Below are positions 11,275 through 23,086 of a DNA stretch of 64,000 nucleotides, one piece after another. Under the pieces are notes generated by a model. The model did not search any database. It saw only the letters and a program-made list of their open reading frames with translations, and was not told the origin of the DNA. Position 1 is the first letter of the stretch, and each line of letters begins with the position of its first letter. A program made the translations under genes and the position numbers. Origin of the DNA: Panonychus citri (taxonomy: Eukaryota; Arthropoda; Arachnida; Trombidiformes; Tetranychidae); assembly GCF_014898815.1 (NCBI RefSeq), contig NW_026515521.1, forward strand, positions 434,001-498,000, read 5' to 3'.

Positions 11275-12351
11275 CAACGGCCTAAAGTCTTACTAAGAGC
11301 ATTATGTGAATTGAATCTCCAGGTTTGGGATTATGATTAATTCAATGGATTTCATTGTCTGGTGACGATTTTTGGTTGTTTACTCAATACTAATCAATTC
11401 ATTTGATTTTTCCTTCAAGCGGCAAAAGAATGCACCTTGGACATACTTTCGAACAGTTCAACAATTAGTTCTGCTGATTCGAGTAACAACAATCAAATAC
11501 AATTAAAAGTTCATGAATCTACTTATTCAAAGAAAAACGTATCAGAGGTTGGTGGCTTTTCTAAGCAAATCTAGCCGATTAATTAACTGTAAGTATTAAT
11601 AATTACAACATAATTAGAGTCAATTAATTGTTGTCAAAATGAGAAGGAAAACAATTAATTACTGTTAGTATATTAATATGTTTGTGTTGAAGAGTTAACA
11701 AGATGATTTAACATAGAAAACAAAAATCTCCAAATTGCAACAATTTATTTTTGTTTCATTTGACAATTTCCCCAACACTCTTAATAATCATCAATTAACA
11801 ATCAAATCAATTGGATTAACGATAAATGACAATTCCCCAAGTTTTAGTCTTAAATATAATCCCCATCATGAAACCGTAAACATAAATTGTTGGCAATAGT
11901 TAAATTGTACATTTGAAGTAACCTCAAAATCTCAATCATCATAATCATTATGATCACCATTTATTTCAATGATTAATTAATTGTTATCCATTCACTTTTC
12001 CCATAGGGTAAATTGGAGGCTGATTTTGAACTGTTAACCCAAGACGAAGCTGATGCTAATCCGGCTGGATTAGCACGAGATCCAACTCAGCCTTTGGATT
12101 AGCCTCAGTAAGTTGAATAATCAGATAAGGCGAATGATCAATTCTGTTAATTGTCCAATCAATTCTTCTCTAATCAAATTAGGCAACCTGATACATCGTT
12201 CACATGGCTCGCTAATCCGTGGAAATCGTTTCGATACATCATTTGGACTCGACGAAAATTGTTCTTCTTTAAGCTTTTACTTTTCGTTTTCTTTTTGATA
12301 TTTTTCTATTCTCTACCAGATTACACAGTTAAGAAAATGATTGGAGCTTAA
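11275..12351 (+). pseudogene. relic of the 3' end of a ferlin gene (C2 domain to C-terminal anchor)
   Basis: Four pieces in order match the C-terminal part of ferlins (otoferlin/myoferlin/dysferlin family). 11275-11400 has NLQVWDYD, a C2 strand, with an in-frame TAA right after. 11420-11588 has AKECTLDIL and, in a shifted frame, KRIRGWW. 12007-12107 has GKLEADFELLTQDEADANPA followed by an in-frame TAG where a sense codon is expected. 12183-12351 has PDTSFTWLANPWK, a transmembrane helix and LPDYTVKKMIGA before the stop. Splice sites (CCATAG, CA|GTAAGT, ATTAG) are intact and the last two exons join in phase. So it is a DNA-level, not processed, remnant with stops and at least one frameshift. 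Confidence 0.75.
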
Positions 12352-13896
12352 TTAACTTCTGATTGTGATCAACTAATTACATTACTCAAGGTCTTCGATG
12401 CAGTTATGTATGGACGATAATCTAATGACAACTTTATCAAAAAGCGCTAGTAACAAATTGAGATGAATAAAATACTCAAACAATTAAGATTAATGATTAT
12501 TGAATTCCATTCACTAATTAATTAGTTCAGTTAACTTCAATCACTTTAACCCGAAGGAAGGAAAAGGATCTAAACAATTAACTGTGGAAATGATTAACTT
12601 CGGTAGTATGATTTATCTTAATGATTTTTGTCTGAAAACCCAAAATTAACTAATCGTTAAATGGTTGAGTAAAATTTTTGATTTCTATTTATAATTAATA
12701 TTAATTGACAATTTAAATGATTAACTTAGATCAACAATAATCATTTGGAGTAATAAGTTTACGGTAAATTAAAAATGTAAACCATTTACCGTTAGGATTT
12801 TTGCGTTTTTTGTTTACTTTGGATGATAATTGTTAATTGCAAGGGTTTCCCTTTGAAGATTATGATCAAAGTTAATCACTGATTGTCAATTTTAATTATA
12901 ATTATCATGTTTTTCATTTTCATCCTTCAAGAATGTTGATCATCATGAAAGAGAGAGAAGATAAATTTTCATCTTTCTACTGTCATGATTTGTTTTTTTG
13001 ATGAGAATTATTATTTTCTGGAATCGACCCAAAAACAATAACATGTTAGGCATTTTTACACACAAAAGAAGTGGTTAATTACTTTTGAATCAATCAAATT
13101 CATTTTACAATTAGTTGGATGACAATTAATCCAATTGAGAGTCAATTATAATATCATATTATAATTGGTATTTGGTTATGTTTGTTTGTTTTTTGCCTTT
13201 CAAAGATCTTTCAAATTTATAATTTAGATCTTACAATTTACAGATTTAGTGTTAATAATATTAATAGTTAATAACTGTGTTGTTTATAAATATACATATT
13301 AATATATTACTTTCTTATTGTATATATTATTAATTATATTTGTTCCATGTGTGTATGTGGATCCATTTAAATTCATCAGAATCGAAAACCTTTGAATAAG
13401 CAATGTCAACATTTCGAGCTGAAAATGATTTAAGAAAAGATAGTCACATAGAGAGTGAAACTGGATGGTAATGGTGGTGGTGGTGGTGGTGTGGGTATAG
13501 ATGGTGTGAGTTTATGTGAGGAGGAAGAGGACAAAAAATAAATATTGATTGATTGGCATTACTTGTGAAAAAGATATATACCAAAAATCAAATGTGAGTG
13601 TAAATTGTTGAAAGTTAACTTTTGACATTCAATTTGGTAACAGGGTATGTTGATTGACATTCTGATTGAGATAAAGTAAAAGTGATGAGAAGTTATTATC
13701 AATTCAATTTCAATTGGCTTGGTTTCTCCTTTATCCCAAGGTATCGGGTTCACTTGGTACGAGACTTTTATCAATTTATCTCTTTGGTTGTGTGATTACC
13801 ATCAACATCATCTCATTGGTATTTTAAATGAGCAACAAGTTTGTGCGACATGTTTGAATTATCGGGCATTAGAAATTTTCTCAATTAACAATAACC
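12352..13896. other. noncoding; small inverted repeat and GGT microsatellite
   Basis: No gene seen. It holds a 9 bp inverted repeat (ACGGTAAAT at 12761-12769 and its complement at 12784-12792), very AT-rich sequence at 13200-13330, and a (GGT)n stretch near 13470-13492. The right end is probably 3' UTR of the Lark-like gene that follows on the minus strand. Confidence 0.5.
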
Positions 13897-16578
13897 TTAA
13901 TTTAGATAAGGTTCAACGTGCATATCATAATGACATTTGTGATAATGACACTTATGTGGTGTCATCGATGAGCCTCTGGAAGTGTACATGGGGATTGGTT
14001 CATCGATTACTGGTCGTTCATAAGCTCGAATTGACATATTATGATGACTAGGATAAATTGGATAAGGTGGCAGAGGGTGAGTGGGTGGAGGTGAATATAA
14101 ACGAGCTGGTGTTCCTCCACCAGCGGATGATCTATGATCATGAGGGGGATAATTTCTTTCTCTACCATAATAATCTGCTTCGTAGTAAATTTTTCTTTCA
14201 TAGGCTCTATAATCATCTTGATAGTAAGGTGAAGAGTAACCTCCATATAAACGTCCAGGCGGTAGTGGCGGTGGTGGAACAGATGATGGTGGAATTTGAT
14301 TGTTTACAAGAGGACGTAACGGTGGTAATGGCACAGAGTGTGGTAGTGGAGGTGGACCTAAACTTGTTCTATGGTTGATAAAAGGTTCACGGTGATACGG
14401 AGTGTGACTATGGATACGAGATCGAATACCTTTAACCATGCGAGAAGAACCTTTGGCTCGACCTAATGTCCCAGGTTCAGGATGAACTTTACTCGTAGAG
14501 AACTAAAAATAGACATAAAGAGGAGAAAAGTCGATGAGAAAAGCATTGATTATACTTATAAGTAAATATATATCAGAAAGAACTAATCAAGTAAGCCACT
14601 CGTATCTTCCACAACGCACTAGAAAAAAGGGGGAATAAGTAGGAAGAAAAGTGAGAGAGAATGTCTCCCTAAAGATGCAAAAGGATGATCCAAGAGGGAA
14701 GAGGATGAAGATAAGGATGAAAAGATGAAGATGAGATGGAGAAGAGGAAATACGACACCTTTCTTTTCCCCCATGAATGTTTTTTCTAGTTTGTTGCGGA
14801 GGAGGGAAGAATCATGGAGAGAGAGAATAAAGTGGATGAAGATAAATATATGTTAGGACGAATTGGTGTAAACAAGCCATTTTTATCTATTTTTGGCGCA
14901 AACCTTTCCAACGGTCAGATGTGTAAAAATCCATCAACTTTCACCGAATAGATTATAAAGATTAACATTTTTTCTGCGATTTAGGTAACGTCATGGTGAA
15001 AAAATCTTTCCGGGTAATCAAATACGCATATATTAAGTCGGAGAGATTCATGTCTTCTTTTGACAAATCGAGAAACGGATCATCTCATTATGAGTGAAAC
15101 TGATTAGGGTTTAAAGAGGGAGAGACGAAGATTAAGGTGGATTTTGTGGTGGTGGTTTTCGCTTGATATTATGAAACAAGAGGGAGAAAGAGTCTCCAAA
15201 TAATTTAAATTGGCTTCTAAAGTGAGAAAGAAGGAGAGAGAGAGAGAGATGGAGAGAGGTAGGAAGAGAAGGAAAAATATGAAAACAACAATTTTTTGTA
15301 CCTCAACAGTTAATACGGATCCCATGAAAGAATATCTGTTCAGTTTTTTGACACACTCTTCAGCCTCCTCAGACTTGCTCATATGCTTTTAAACATCAAT
15401 GGAAAATGATGATCACCATGATGATGTAGATGATGGTAAAAGCAGCAACGGGGTTCAGTAAGTAGTAAGGTTAAAATTGGGATGATATGGAAGGAGAAAG
15501 AGAAATAGAAAGAAAGAAAAACGGTGAGAAAAAAATCAAGTGATCAATCTGATTCATGATAATGTTAAGCTCTAAGGAAAATAAGATGGCGGAAACGTAT
15601 TTTTCTTCGCAAAGGAAAGAAAATGTTCCAAAAAACAGGCGTGACATTTGCAACAGAGAAATAATTGAGAAGAGAGATAATTGTGAAATCTGACAAACTG
15701 TCATTACGATACTTACCACAAATCCATATCTACCGACTACATCACATTCTTTTACTTGTCCATACTTTCTGAACAAATCTTCGAGTTGATTTGATGTACA
15801 GTTATCAGGTAAACGTCCGACGAAAAGTTTTGTTCTCTGAAAAATTATGGAGAAAAACAAAGGTGTGAATGGATATATGGATGAGATAATCCAAAGAGAT
15901 TAATGGAAGCCAAGATTGAAAGGGTTTAGAACAGTTTAACATACTGGAACATAGAGATGATTGTTATTGTTGTTGGTGTTTTGATTTGGTAAAGATTGTT
16001 CGGTGGTTTGAGATGAGAATGGAGATGACAAGGAAGATGAAGACGAAGTTGATGATGATGAGGATAATGATAATTGAGATGGTTGTTGTTGATGAGATAA
16101 TTGTTCTTGATGATGATGATGATGATGATTAGTTACTTCATCTTGATGTATCACTGAATGTTTTTGTTGGTCAACAAGTTGAGAATGGTGATCATTAGTA
16201 TTTTCTAATGATTGTGTGAACAATTGATTGATAACAACTGACTGAGAATCGAAACATTGGTCATCAGTTGTGCCAACATCATGATGATTTAAGTGATTAC
16301 TACTTGAGTAATTGTCACTTTCTCCCGTCTGTAAGAAATTAGAAACGAAATAGAAAACAAAAATCAAAATTTTGCTGGAAAAAACATTCTACAAATAGAA
16401 CAAAAAATCAGCTTAATTTATCTCGAAAATTTTAAGTTAATAATAATAATTAATCGATTTTAAAATCCTATGGAAAGACAAAAGTTAAGAAAAGAACTTT
16501 TGTCTATTTAACGAAATCTCATAGTTTTTGTCTGATCGCAATTAGAAAAATTAATTGTCAACTTACCTGACCATTCAT
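13897..16578 (-). CDS. Lark/RBM4-like single-RRM RNA-binding protein
   Basis: Five coding exons: 16567-16578 (MNGQ), 15945-16328, 15717-15836, 15302-15385 and 13897-14502, about 401 aa. The first 130 residues are Asn/His/Gln/Ser-rich. The RRM spans exons 3-4, with RNP2 KLFVGRLP, the CTSNQLEDLFRKYG helix, ECDVV and an RNP1-like YGFVHM, then FMGSVLTVE and STSKVHPEPG. The order and the STSK...PG tail resemble the second RRM of Lark/RBM4 proteins, which act in mRNA splicing and translation. The C-terminal third is Pro/Tyr/Arg/His-rich. There is no CCHC knuckle and only one RRM, unlike typical Lark, so orthology is uncertain. An internal part was copied to 36569-37706. Confidence 0.72.
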
Positions 16579-17742
16579 TGTGAGTTGAAAAGAACAAAAA
16601 AATTAAAACAAAGAACACGAAAAACACACAAGTTGACCAACACCAAAAAAGAACAAACAAAAGATGGAAAATGACAGCAAAAGAACAATCCAGTATCCGA
16701 AAGGTGGAAAGTGTTTGGTGGTGACACTAATCAATTCTGATTATCACAAGTTGACAAAAGCGTTACCAATAGGGTGATCATCTGATAAGATTGAATCCAT
16801 CTTTTGATTGGTTGGTAAATGTAAATCACAAGAGAAAAGAGTCAGGAGAAAAGAAAAAAGAAAAAATTATAAGAGAATAGAAAAAAAAGTTGATTCCAAC
16901 AAAGAGGTAAAAAAGAAATTAAATGTCGGCCAAGAGAAAGAGAAAATTCTCTTGACTTAACAGGAAATGAGGAAAATATTGATAAGGAAAATGGCGTATC
17001 AACGAGAGTTCACAGAAGAAAATGAACAATTAATTATTAGCAGTTAATTAATTCCACTAGCAACTAATTGCAAAGAGAAACATTTAAATTGTGATTGTGA
17101 TTTTAAGTTAGAGAAACAAGAAAAAAAAGCTTACCTGTTGATATGGAGGAAGTTAAATTAATGTTGAGGTGATTAAAATTTGATTCTCCAATTAGATTTT
17201 TAATCAGTAAGATGATGTTAATTAATTCTTTCGCAATAAATTGGAAGACAAACTCAATTAAATGATTAGAAAAGAGAAAAAAATTAACTTAATTGTTAAC
17301 GTTCTCGAGTCAAGAAACTAACGATTAATAAACAGAGAGACAAAGAGAGAGAAAAGAAAGAAAATTTTTGTTCTTTCTTTTATTCCAATTGTGCTGCCAT
17401 CTCTTGGTTGGTTTGGTAATCTCTCGAACTTATGGTAAGACAATTAACTAATTAATCATTGATTACCAATTAAATTGTAATCAATTTATGAGTCGGCCTT
17501 TTTTGGAAATAAATCTACATGGAGGAAGGAAGGAAGATTGTGGAAATTAATGACTTGATTGTGATGATAACCTTTTATAGCCATTGATATGAGAGTTAAT
17601 TACAGTTAATTTAATTGTGATTAGAAAACAAAAAGTTAATTTGATCAATTTTATTTCATTTTATAATTTAAATTTTAATTGGCACAAGAATAGTTGTGAA
17701 AAAAGACTTGTGATTCAACACTAATTGTTGTGAGAAAGGAAA
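16579..17742. other. noncoding between two minus-strand genes
   Basis: Contains the upstream region of the Lark-like gene. A/G-rich tracts lie at 16850-16960 and 17330-17365. A possible splice donor in the minus direction (plus CTTACCTG at 17132-17139) suggests a noncoding first exon near 17140. No coding sequence seen. Confidence 0.4.
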
Positions 17743-18699
17743 TTAAACTTCATTAATTGAAATTGGAGTTAATTGTTGACTATCTGTTAATTTACAGTGA
17801 CAATTAAGATTATCGCATTGATTATAATCATTAATTGACAATTTAGTATTTAGATTATTAAATTGATCATGATTGTTTTGATCATCGTAATTTGAATCAA
17901 CTGAAGAAGCCAATGAAGTAATTAATTGTTGATTAATTAGTAAAGGTTTCTGCTCATTGTAATTGGATTGATTTGATTGTGAATTAATATAATTAAGTTG
18001 ATCAATTGATTTAGATGACAATCTACTTGGATCAAGGATAATTGTTGTAACTGGTTTATTTAACTTTTCATCTGATTGTCCAATATCAGCTGAATTAAAT
18101 TGCAGATTAACTGGATTAGGAAGGTTAATCCAAGATGGTGATGATGTTGATTTACAAATTGTTGATTCTTCAGTTGATTTAATTAAATTATCATGTTGAT
18201 GAAAGAAACGATTAGATTTATCAATAAAATAAGAGGTTAGACATTTAATTGTAACAATTAACAGACCAATTGATGTGAAAATTAATCCAAGGGTAGTGAT
18301 TGGTGTTGTCACTGATCCTGAAAGGATTGCACTAATTAAGAGGATAATTAATCCAATACCAATTATAAAAATCGCAATTACTGTTAATCCAGTTGATTGT
18401 TGATTTAATTTTTTCATCTCCCGATATTTAGCTGAATCAACACCTCGATTATCATAGTAAATGATTCCAGTTGATTCGTAGGGATGACAATTAATATGAT
18501 GATGATAGTTATTAGAATAATAACCATTTAGATGATTAGCTAATTGCTGTTGATTTTGCTGTTCACTAATTGCTGATCCAAATGATAATATTCCAGGGTG
18601 AAAATTGTTAACATTTTGATCTTGATTAGTTTTATTTCCAGCTAACAATAAGGATTCACGTTTACGTTTACGTTTCAATGCAAAGGCCCCACCGATCAT
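17743..18699 (-). CDS. two-pass membrane protein, unknown family
   Basis: A single-exon 318 aa frame from ATG 18699. The N-terminus has a basic cluster (KRKRKRES) and a Gln/Asn/His-rich stretch. Two adjacent hydrophobic helices (about residues 103-126 and 131-156: GLTVIAIFIIGIGLIILLI, then TTLGLIFTSIGLLIVTIKC) form a hairpin, and a long Ser/Asn/Gln-rich tail follows. No signal peptide. The two-helix hairpin with long hydrophilic tails resembles small TMEM-type proteins, but I do not recognise the family. Part of its tail is repeated in inverted orientation at 19646-19770. Confidence 0.6.
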   Translation of the reverse strand: MIGGAFALKRKRKRESLLLAGNKTNQDQNVNNFHPGILSFGSAISEQQNQQQLANHLNGYYSNNYHHHINCHPYESTGIIYYDNRGVDSAKYREMKKLNQQSTGLTVIAIFIIGIGLIILLISAILSGSVTTPITTLGLIFTSIGLLIVTIKCLTSYFIDKSNRFFHQHDNLIKSTEESTICKSTSSPSWINLPNPVNLQFNSADIGQSDEKLNKPVTTIILDPSRLSSKSIDQLNYINSQSNQSNYNEQKPLLINQQLITSLASSVDSNYDDQNNHDQFNNLNTKLSINDYNQCDNLNCHCKLTDSQQLTPISINEV

Positions 18700-19385
18700 G
18701 ATTAACTGTCCAAATTGGTCAACAATTAACTCTTTGAATTAACGGTGATCACAGAAATAGTAATAAAATTTGCTCATTGATTAGTTTAAACTAATTATCA
18801 TACAAGTTGTAATTACATCTCATTGTGGTAAATAAGGTGATGGTTGGTTGTTAGAGTTAAACAATCAACTAATCATTAGCATGATAAAATAGAAAGTGAT
18901 TCCAACATTATTTTTATCAGTTTATGATTAACTATTGGGTTGACCAGAATTATTGATTAACTTGATTATTACTGAATTCCGTTATTGATTTGAGCCCTGG
19001 GAGTGGGTTCAGTTTCAATGTGGGAGGATGATTAAGATAATCAGAATAGAATTAAGGAATTAATATTGATCATCAGTTATTGTTGGAGATCGAAAATCGT
19101 GAATATGATGATTATCGTTTTTGTTAATTGTTGATGACAATTTTCAACTTGACCTTCAATTGATTAACTGATTCAGATCGATAGAAATTATTTTCTCACC
19201 TCTCTTTTTACTATGATTTCGTAATTAACTCTAGTTGATTGATTATTGACAGATTCATCGATCAGGTTTATTTTGAGTGCTAAGCAATTGATCTTACGAT
19301 ATAATTAAGACCTTTATGACTCGATTTTTCTCTTACATTTTTGTCACGAATCCATGTCAAAGGTCATGAGATTGTGCTGAAGTGA

Positions 19386-19574
19386 AATTTCACTCACTTC
19401 AAACAGTTTGAAAATGGAAGTTGTGTTGAAAGAATTGAATTAGAATCTAAGCAAATTTGTGCCGTTCGATTGATGAAATATATCGATGGAATTGTTTTAG
19501 AAAAAATTGATTATGATGCTGATATTTTGTACGAAATCGGCTCAGTTGTTGATCGTTTGTCGTTAATTATGAAG
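19386..19574 (+). pseudogene. exon-like fragment resembling hydroxylysine kinase (APH fold)
   Basis: An open stretch after TGA 19383 translates to a peptide with AVRLMKYIDG and ILYEIGSVVDRLSLIMK, ending at AAG|GTAAAA, a plausible splice donor. This resembles the hinge region of hydroxylysine kinase (AGPHD1/HYKK)-type aminoglycoside phosphotransferases (VRLL.Y.PG ... LLYE.G...A.L). No catalytic loop or other exon is visible nearby, so it is called a lone exon fragment. Family assignment is from memory of the motif pattern only. Confidence 0.45.
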
Positions 19575-19645
19575 GTAAAATAATAGAGCGATTTGATTGT
19601 TAACTTTCGAATAAATTTGTTTTTCTCGATTTTATCCCGACAATT

Positions 19646-19770
19646 ATCTTTGATCCAAGTAGATTGTCATCTAAATCAATTGATCAACTTAATTATATTA
19701 ATTCACAATCAAATCAATCCAATTACAATGAGCAGAAACCTTTACTAATTAATCAACAATCAATTACTTA
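19646..19770 (+). repeat. inverted copy of part of the 17.7-18.7 kb gene
   Basis: The plus strand here reads almost the same as the coding (minus) strand at about 17918-18040, including DPSRLSSKSIDQLNYINSQS and NEQKPLLINQQ. One mismatch is visible near the left end, and it stops at TTAATTT. It is a fragment of the membrane-protein gene in opposite orientation, without start or membrane segments. Confidence 0.85.
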
Positions 19771-19831
19771 ATTTGTTATTATATGACTCTTGATTCTCTG
19801 ATCATAAAGTGACACATGAAGAAACAGAAAA

Positions 19832-20345
19832 TCAGAGAAATGGGAAAAGGTAATTGGTCGAAATGAACTTTGAGGTTGAGTATTCAACTCTTGCGTCCTT
19901 CAACAATTGCCTTCTTCTTTCAAGGTCAAAAACCTTGTCAAAACCTCTTAATGACGTAGCAGCCCAATATCCTTGATCGATATTTGCAACAACATTCAAT
20001 AATCCAACGTTTCTTTCAATTACTGGTGTTATAAACGAATGCCCTGGGTAATAATGGTAAGCTATGCTAATAACAGAGCACTCGATAGAGTATTGATACT
20101 TTAATGTCCAATTCAAAATGTGTTGCAATCGGTTGGTCAAGGTTCTTCGTAGTATATTCATAAAAACCTTGAATTGGAACGAGTCGATTTGATAAACCGA
20201 TGAATGGAAAGTATGTTGACCAGAAAATGAACAAGAGTAAACCAAATTTACTCTTAATCAACAATAGAAACTTTTGGAGTCGAGATTGTTCAGTATTTCT
20301 ATTTCAGTTCCATGTATCGAATATGATAAGTTATGAGCATTAATC
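19832..20345 (-). pseudogene. ionotropic-receptor-like pseudogene, internally deleted
   Basis: Pieces of the receptor family described at 28776-34182 are recognisable: RLQKFLLLIKSKFGLLL of the pore/M2 region, LSNRLVPIQGFYEYTTKNL of the S2 lobe, and the DQGYWAAT...VFDLERR region near the C-terminus. Large deletions, frame changes and loss of the N-terminus and last membrane helix leave no usable frame. Confidence 0.75.
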
Positions 20346-20486
20346 TCTTGTCTGTTGAACAAAATAAATGAGAAAAGCTCTGTTGAGGCGAAAGTGTTCA
20401 AATCATACGTTGAATTCAATCTAATGAATGATGAGTTTGGTCAAGTTCTCTCATAATACAAGATAATGTTTTCATATAAACGTATC

Positions 20487-21783
20487 TTAATAATATCGAA
20501 ATGCTTTTATTCTAATCTGTGTCTGCACAATATTCGAAGATCTCTTAGATTTTCCAAACAGTAGCCCACGATTGCTGACTTTCTTGGTAAGATATTCAGC
20601 GATAAAAACAGTGAATGCAAGAATATTAAGTGATACATGAAGATACAGAAAGTCAGAGAAATTAGAATCGTTAATTGGTCGAAATGAACTTTGAGGTTGA
20701 GTGTTCAGATTTTCGAGATGCCAACATTGTGAATATTGTTTTCTTATCAAAGGACCAAAAATCTTGCTAAAAGCTCGATCTGCAGTAGCAGTCCAATATC
20801 CTTGATCAATACTTGCGTATAAACATTTAATAATCCAACGTTTCTTATGAGGATTCTTGGTGTTATAAAAGATTGTCTTTTGCTCCTCATAATACAAACT
20901 TGTACTAGTATGGAAAAGAAAATCATTTTCTTTATTGTTTAATATCTTTACAGTACAGAATCGCAATAATACGTTTTGTACTAAATCGCTTGATTCAAAA
21001 TGTGTTAGAATTGGTTTGCCAAGATTTTTTGCAACATATTCTTCAAAATCAGCATATTTCACAGGAACGAGTGAATTTGATAAACCAAATGATTCATTTG
21101 CTCGATACATACATATCAAGTTTATAAAAGCAGAACAATTGACTCTAGGGTGTGAATTTAGGTCAGACCATTTGTTGACTGGTGGTGGTCGAAGTGCTAT
21201 CGAGTATTCAGTTGTGAACGATGCTGAAAATAAATGGAAAATGTAATGACCAGAAAATGAACAAGAGAAACAAGAGTAAACCAAATTTACTCTTAATAAG
21301 CAATAGAAACTGTCGGAGTCGAGATTGGTCAATATTTTCATTTTCATTTCCATTGGTCGAATATGATCTCATGAAATATATCACCAAGCCAAGAATAATC
21401 AACAACGAGATGAGAAGGTAAACAGAATAATCGATGATCTCAAATGAAGATAGAATTCCCTTGTTAATTGAAGGGACAGACGAGTTTGGATAGATACTCA
21501 TGAAGACACAATAACTACTCATTACTACTGGACTCATGGATACATCGGTAATCCATAAATGAACTCTCTTATGAAGTTTTCTTTAAACATCAGGTCATAA
21601 TTTTCCTGCGAAGAAGCTAAAACATAAAGTCGATTTTGACGGTTTGCCGTGAGAAAAATTTCTATTGGAATGTGGCCTAAAATATTGGATAAAACAAAGA
21701 ATCTAGTTCTCTGGTAAGTCGAGGAATAGCTGTTTCAGCAGCCGTGAATAAAATTTTAAAAGGATCTTGAGTAAAGTTCATTT
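20487..21783 (-). pseudogene. ionotropic-receptor-like pseudogene (type B copy)
   Basis: Aligns end to end with the intact gene at 32869-34182. The N-terminus (from about 21783) is frameshifted before the MSPVVMSSYC segment. A second shift occurs near 21255-21265, where the sequence has two bases fewer than the intact copies, inside the M2 helix. After it the frame runs through the S2 lobe and last helix (FSDFLYLHVSLNILAFTVF) to a stop at 20487. About 0.5 kb of 5' flank is also shared with the 34.2 kb gene, so the whole unit was duplicated. Confidence 0.85.
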
Positions 21784-22385
21784 TCTATTCGAAGCTCGGA
21801 ACGAACAAATTTAAAGTAAAACTTCGACGTGCAAATTAAAGAACAAGATGAAATGAACGAAATGGAATCATTCTAATTATAATTTCTTTTGTTCAATTTG
21901 AAAAAGTTTTGTTCTCTCAATGATTTTCTGGTAAAATTCATTTTCCATTGTATTGATTGAGTTACCATCTAAACCATTTCCTACTAATGAAAGAAGATCA
22001 CCTAATGATTGAATTTATTATGATTGATTTTGATTTTCGCATGATCGATAATCTAAGTTTTGCACTAAATATCGAATTTCAGCTTCAATTCTAAATTAGA
22101 TCTTCTCAACACTCGAAACTCTTCACGATTTTCTTCTAAATAAATAGTAGAATTTTACTCTTTGCTTTGGAAGTTAGATTTTCATTCCATAACAATATAA
22201 TTAGATTATTAAATCTTTTTCACACAAAATGATAATGTTTTTCAATCGAATGGTTTTTGTCTGTTGAACAAATTAAATGAGAAAAGATCTGTTGAGGTGA
22301 AAGTGTTCAAATCATACGTTTAATTCAATCTAATGAATGATGAGTTGTTTACAATGAAGAAAATGGTCCAGAAATCGATGAACTA

Positions 22386-22592
22386 TCACGATGAACGATG
22401 GTTGAAATGTCTTGAATTCCTTTCCGATCTATGGAAACAAGGTGGTTTACTTAATTGTCGATTAAATTGTGAGACATAAGCTTCATCTCGATCAGTGTAT
22501 CGATCCTTGAATTCATTGCCCAATTGAGCGAGAAATGAAGAAGATTCTGATTGATACAGTTCATCATTTTGAAAAGAATCTGAAGACATCAT
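22386..22592 (-). CDS. small protein resembling RNMT-activating mini-protein (RAMAC)
   Basis: A 68 aa frame from tandem ATGs at 22592. The segment LAQLGNEFKDRYTDRDEAY followed by PPCF resembles the short RNMT-binding motif of RAMAC/FAM103A1 (F...RFT..D.EY......PP), which activates the mRNA cap guanine-N7 methyltransferase. The remainder (HRSERNSRHFNHRSS) is basic and Asn/Arg-rich, as in RAMAC but shorter. Downstream sequence (22361-22460) has a degraded copy at 30453-30560. Assignment is tentative; it could equally be a retained fragment. Confidence 0.4.
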   Translation of the reverse strand: MMSSDSFQNDELYQSESSSFLAQLGNEFKDRYTDRDEAYVSQFNRQLSKPPCFHRSERNSRHFNHRSS

Positions 22593-22656
22593 GAAGAATC
22601 AAATGAAGGAATCACAATTAGAATGAAGCAATTGATTAAAATGATAATTAGCAGGA

Positions 22657-23086
22657 GGACCGTAGTAAAAGGCAAAAAAAAGGCAAAAAGAAGCAAAAAA
22701 GAGCTAAAAGACAAAAACACTTTTTAAATTCAATTTTTTTTACTTATATTTAATTTTTACGATTTGAAGATGAACTCAGGTCAGTATATGTGGTCAAAGC
22801 ATCGATAAAAAATTAGATTTTTAGTTGAAATTGAATAAAAAAGTATTCATAAATTGACGTTCAAACTTCGCGCATCAAAAATCAGAAAAATTGAATTATT
22901 TTGAGATTTTGGTGATTATTGTTTTGTTTAAGTGTTATTATTGTCAATATTTCGTCAAAAATTCAGAATAAAATGTCCTGAGGCTCTTTCACTTCAATTC
23001 TACTTGATTGTGGAGAATTTTGGACCTTTTTTGCTCTTTTTGCCTTTTTTTGCTTCTTTTCGTCTTTTTGTCTTTTACCACGGTCC
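22657..23086. mobile_element. 430 bp MITE with 9 bp target duplication (MULE-like)
   Basis: Ends are inverted: GGACCGTAGTAAAAGGCAAA at the left and its near-complement (...TCTTTTACCACGGTCC) at the right, extending imperfectly for about 55 bp as A/T-rich sequence with GGCAAAA/GAAGCAAAA repeats. It is bounded by direct 9 bp copies TTAGCAGGA at 22648-22656 and 23087-23095. The paralogous stretch at 38693-38701 has a single TTAGCAGGA and no insert, so this is a true insertion. A 9 bp duplication is characteristic of Mutator-like (MULE) transposons. No coding capacity. Confidence 0.85.

Noticed and set aside
12761..12792. 9 bp inverted repeat considered as a terminator or regulatory hairpin
   Set aside because: Short, AT-rich, isolated and not near a gene end; chance is likely.
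13897..14378. Overlapping open frames on the plus strand opposite the Lark-like C-terminal exon
   Set aside because: They are antisense shadows of a Pro/Tyr-rich exon whose splice site and frame are supported on the minus strand.
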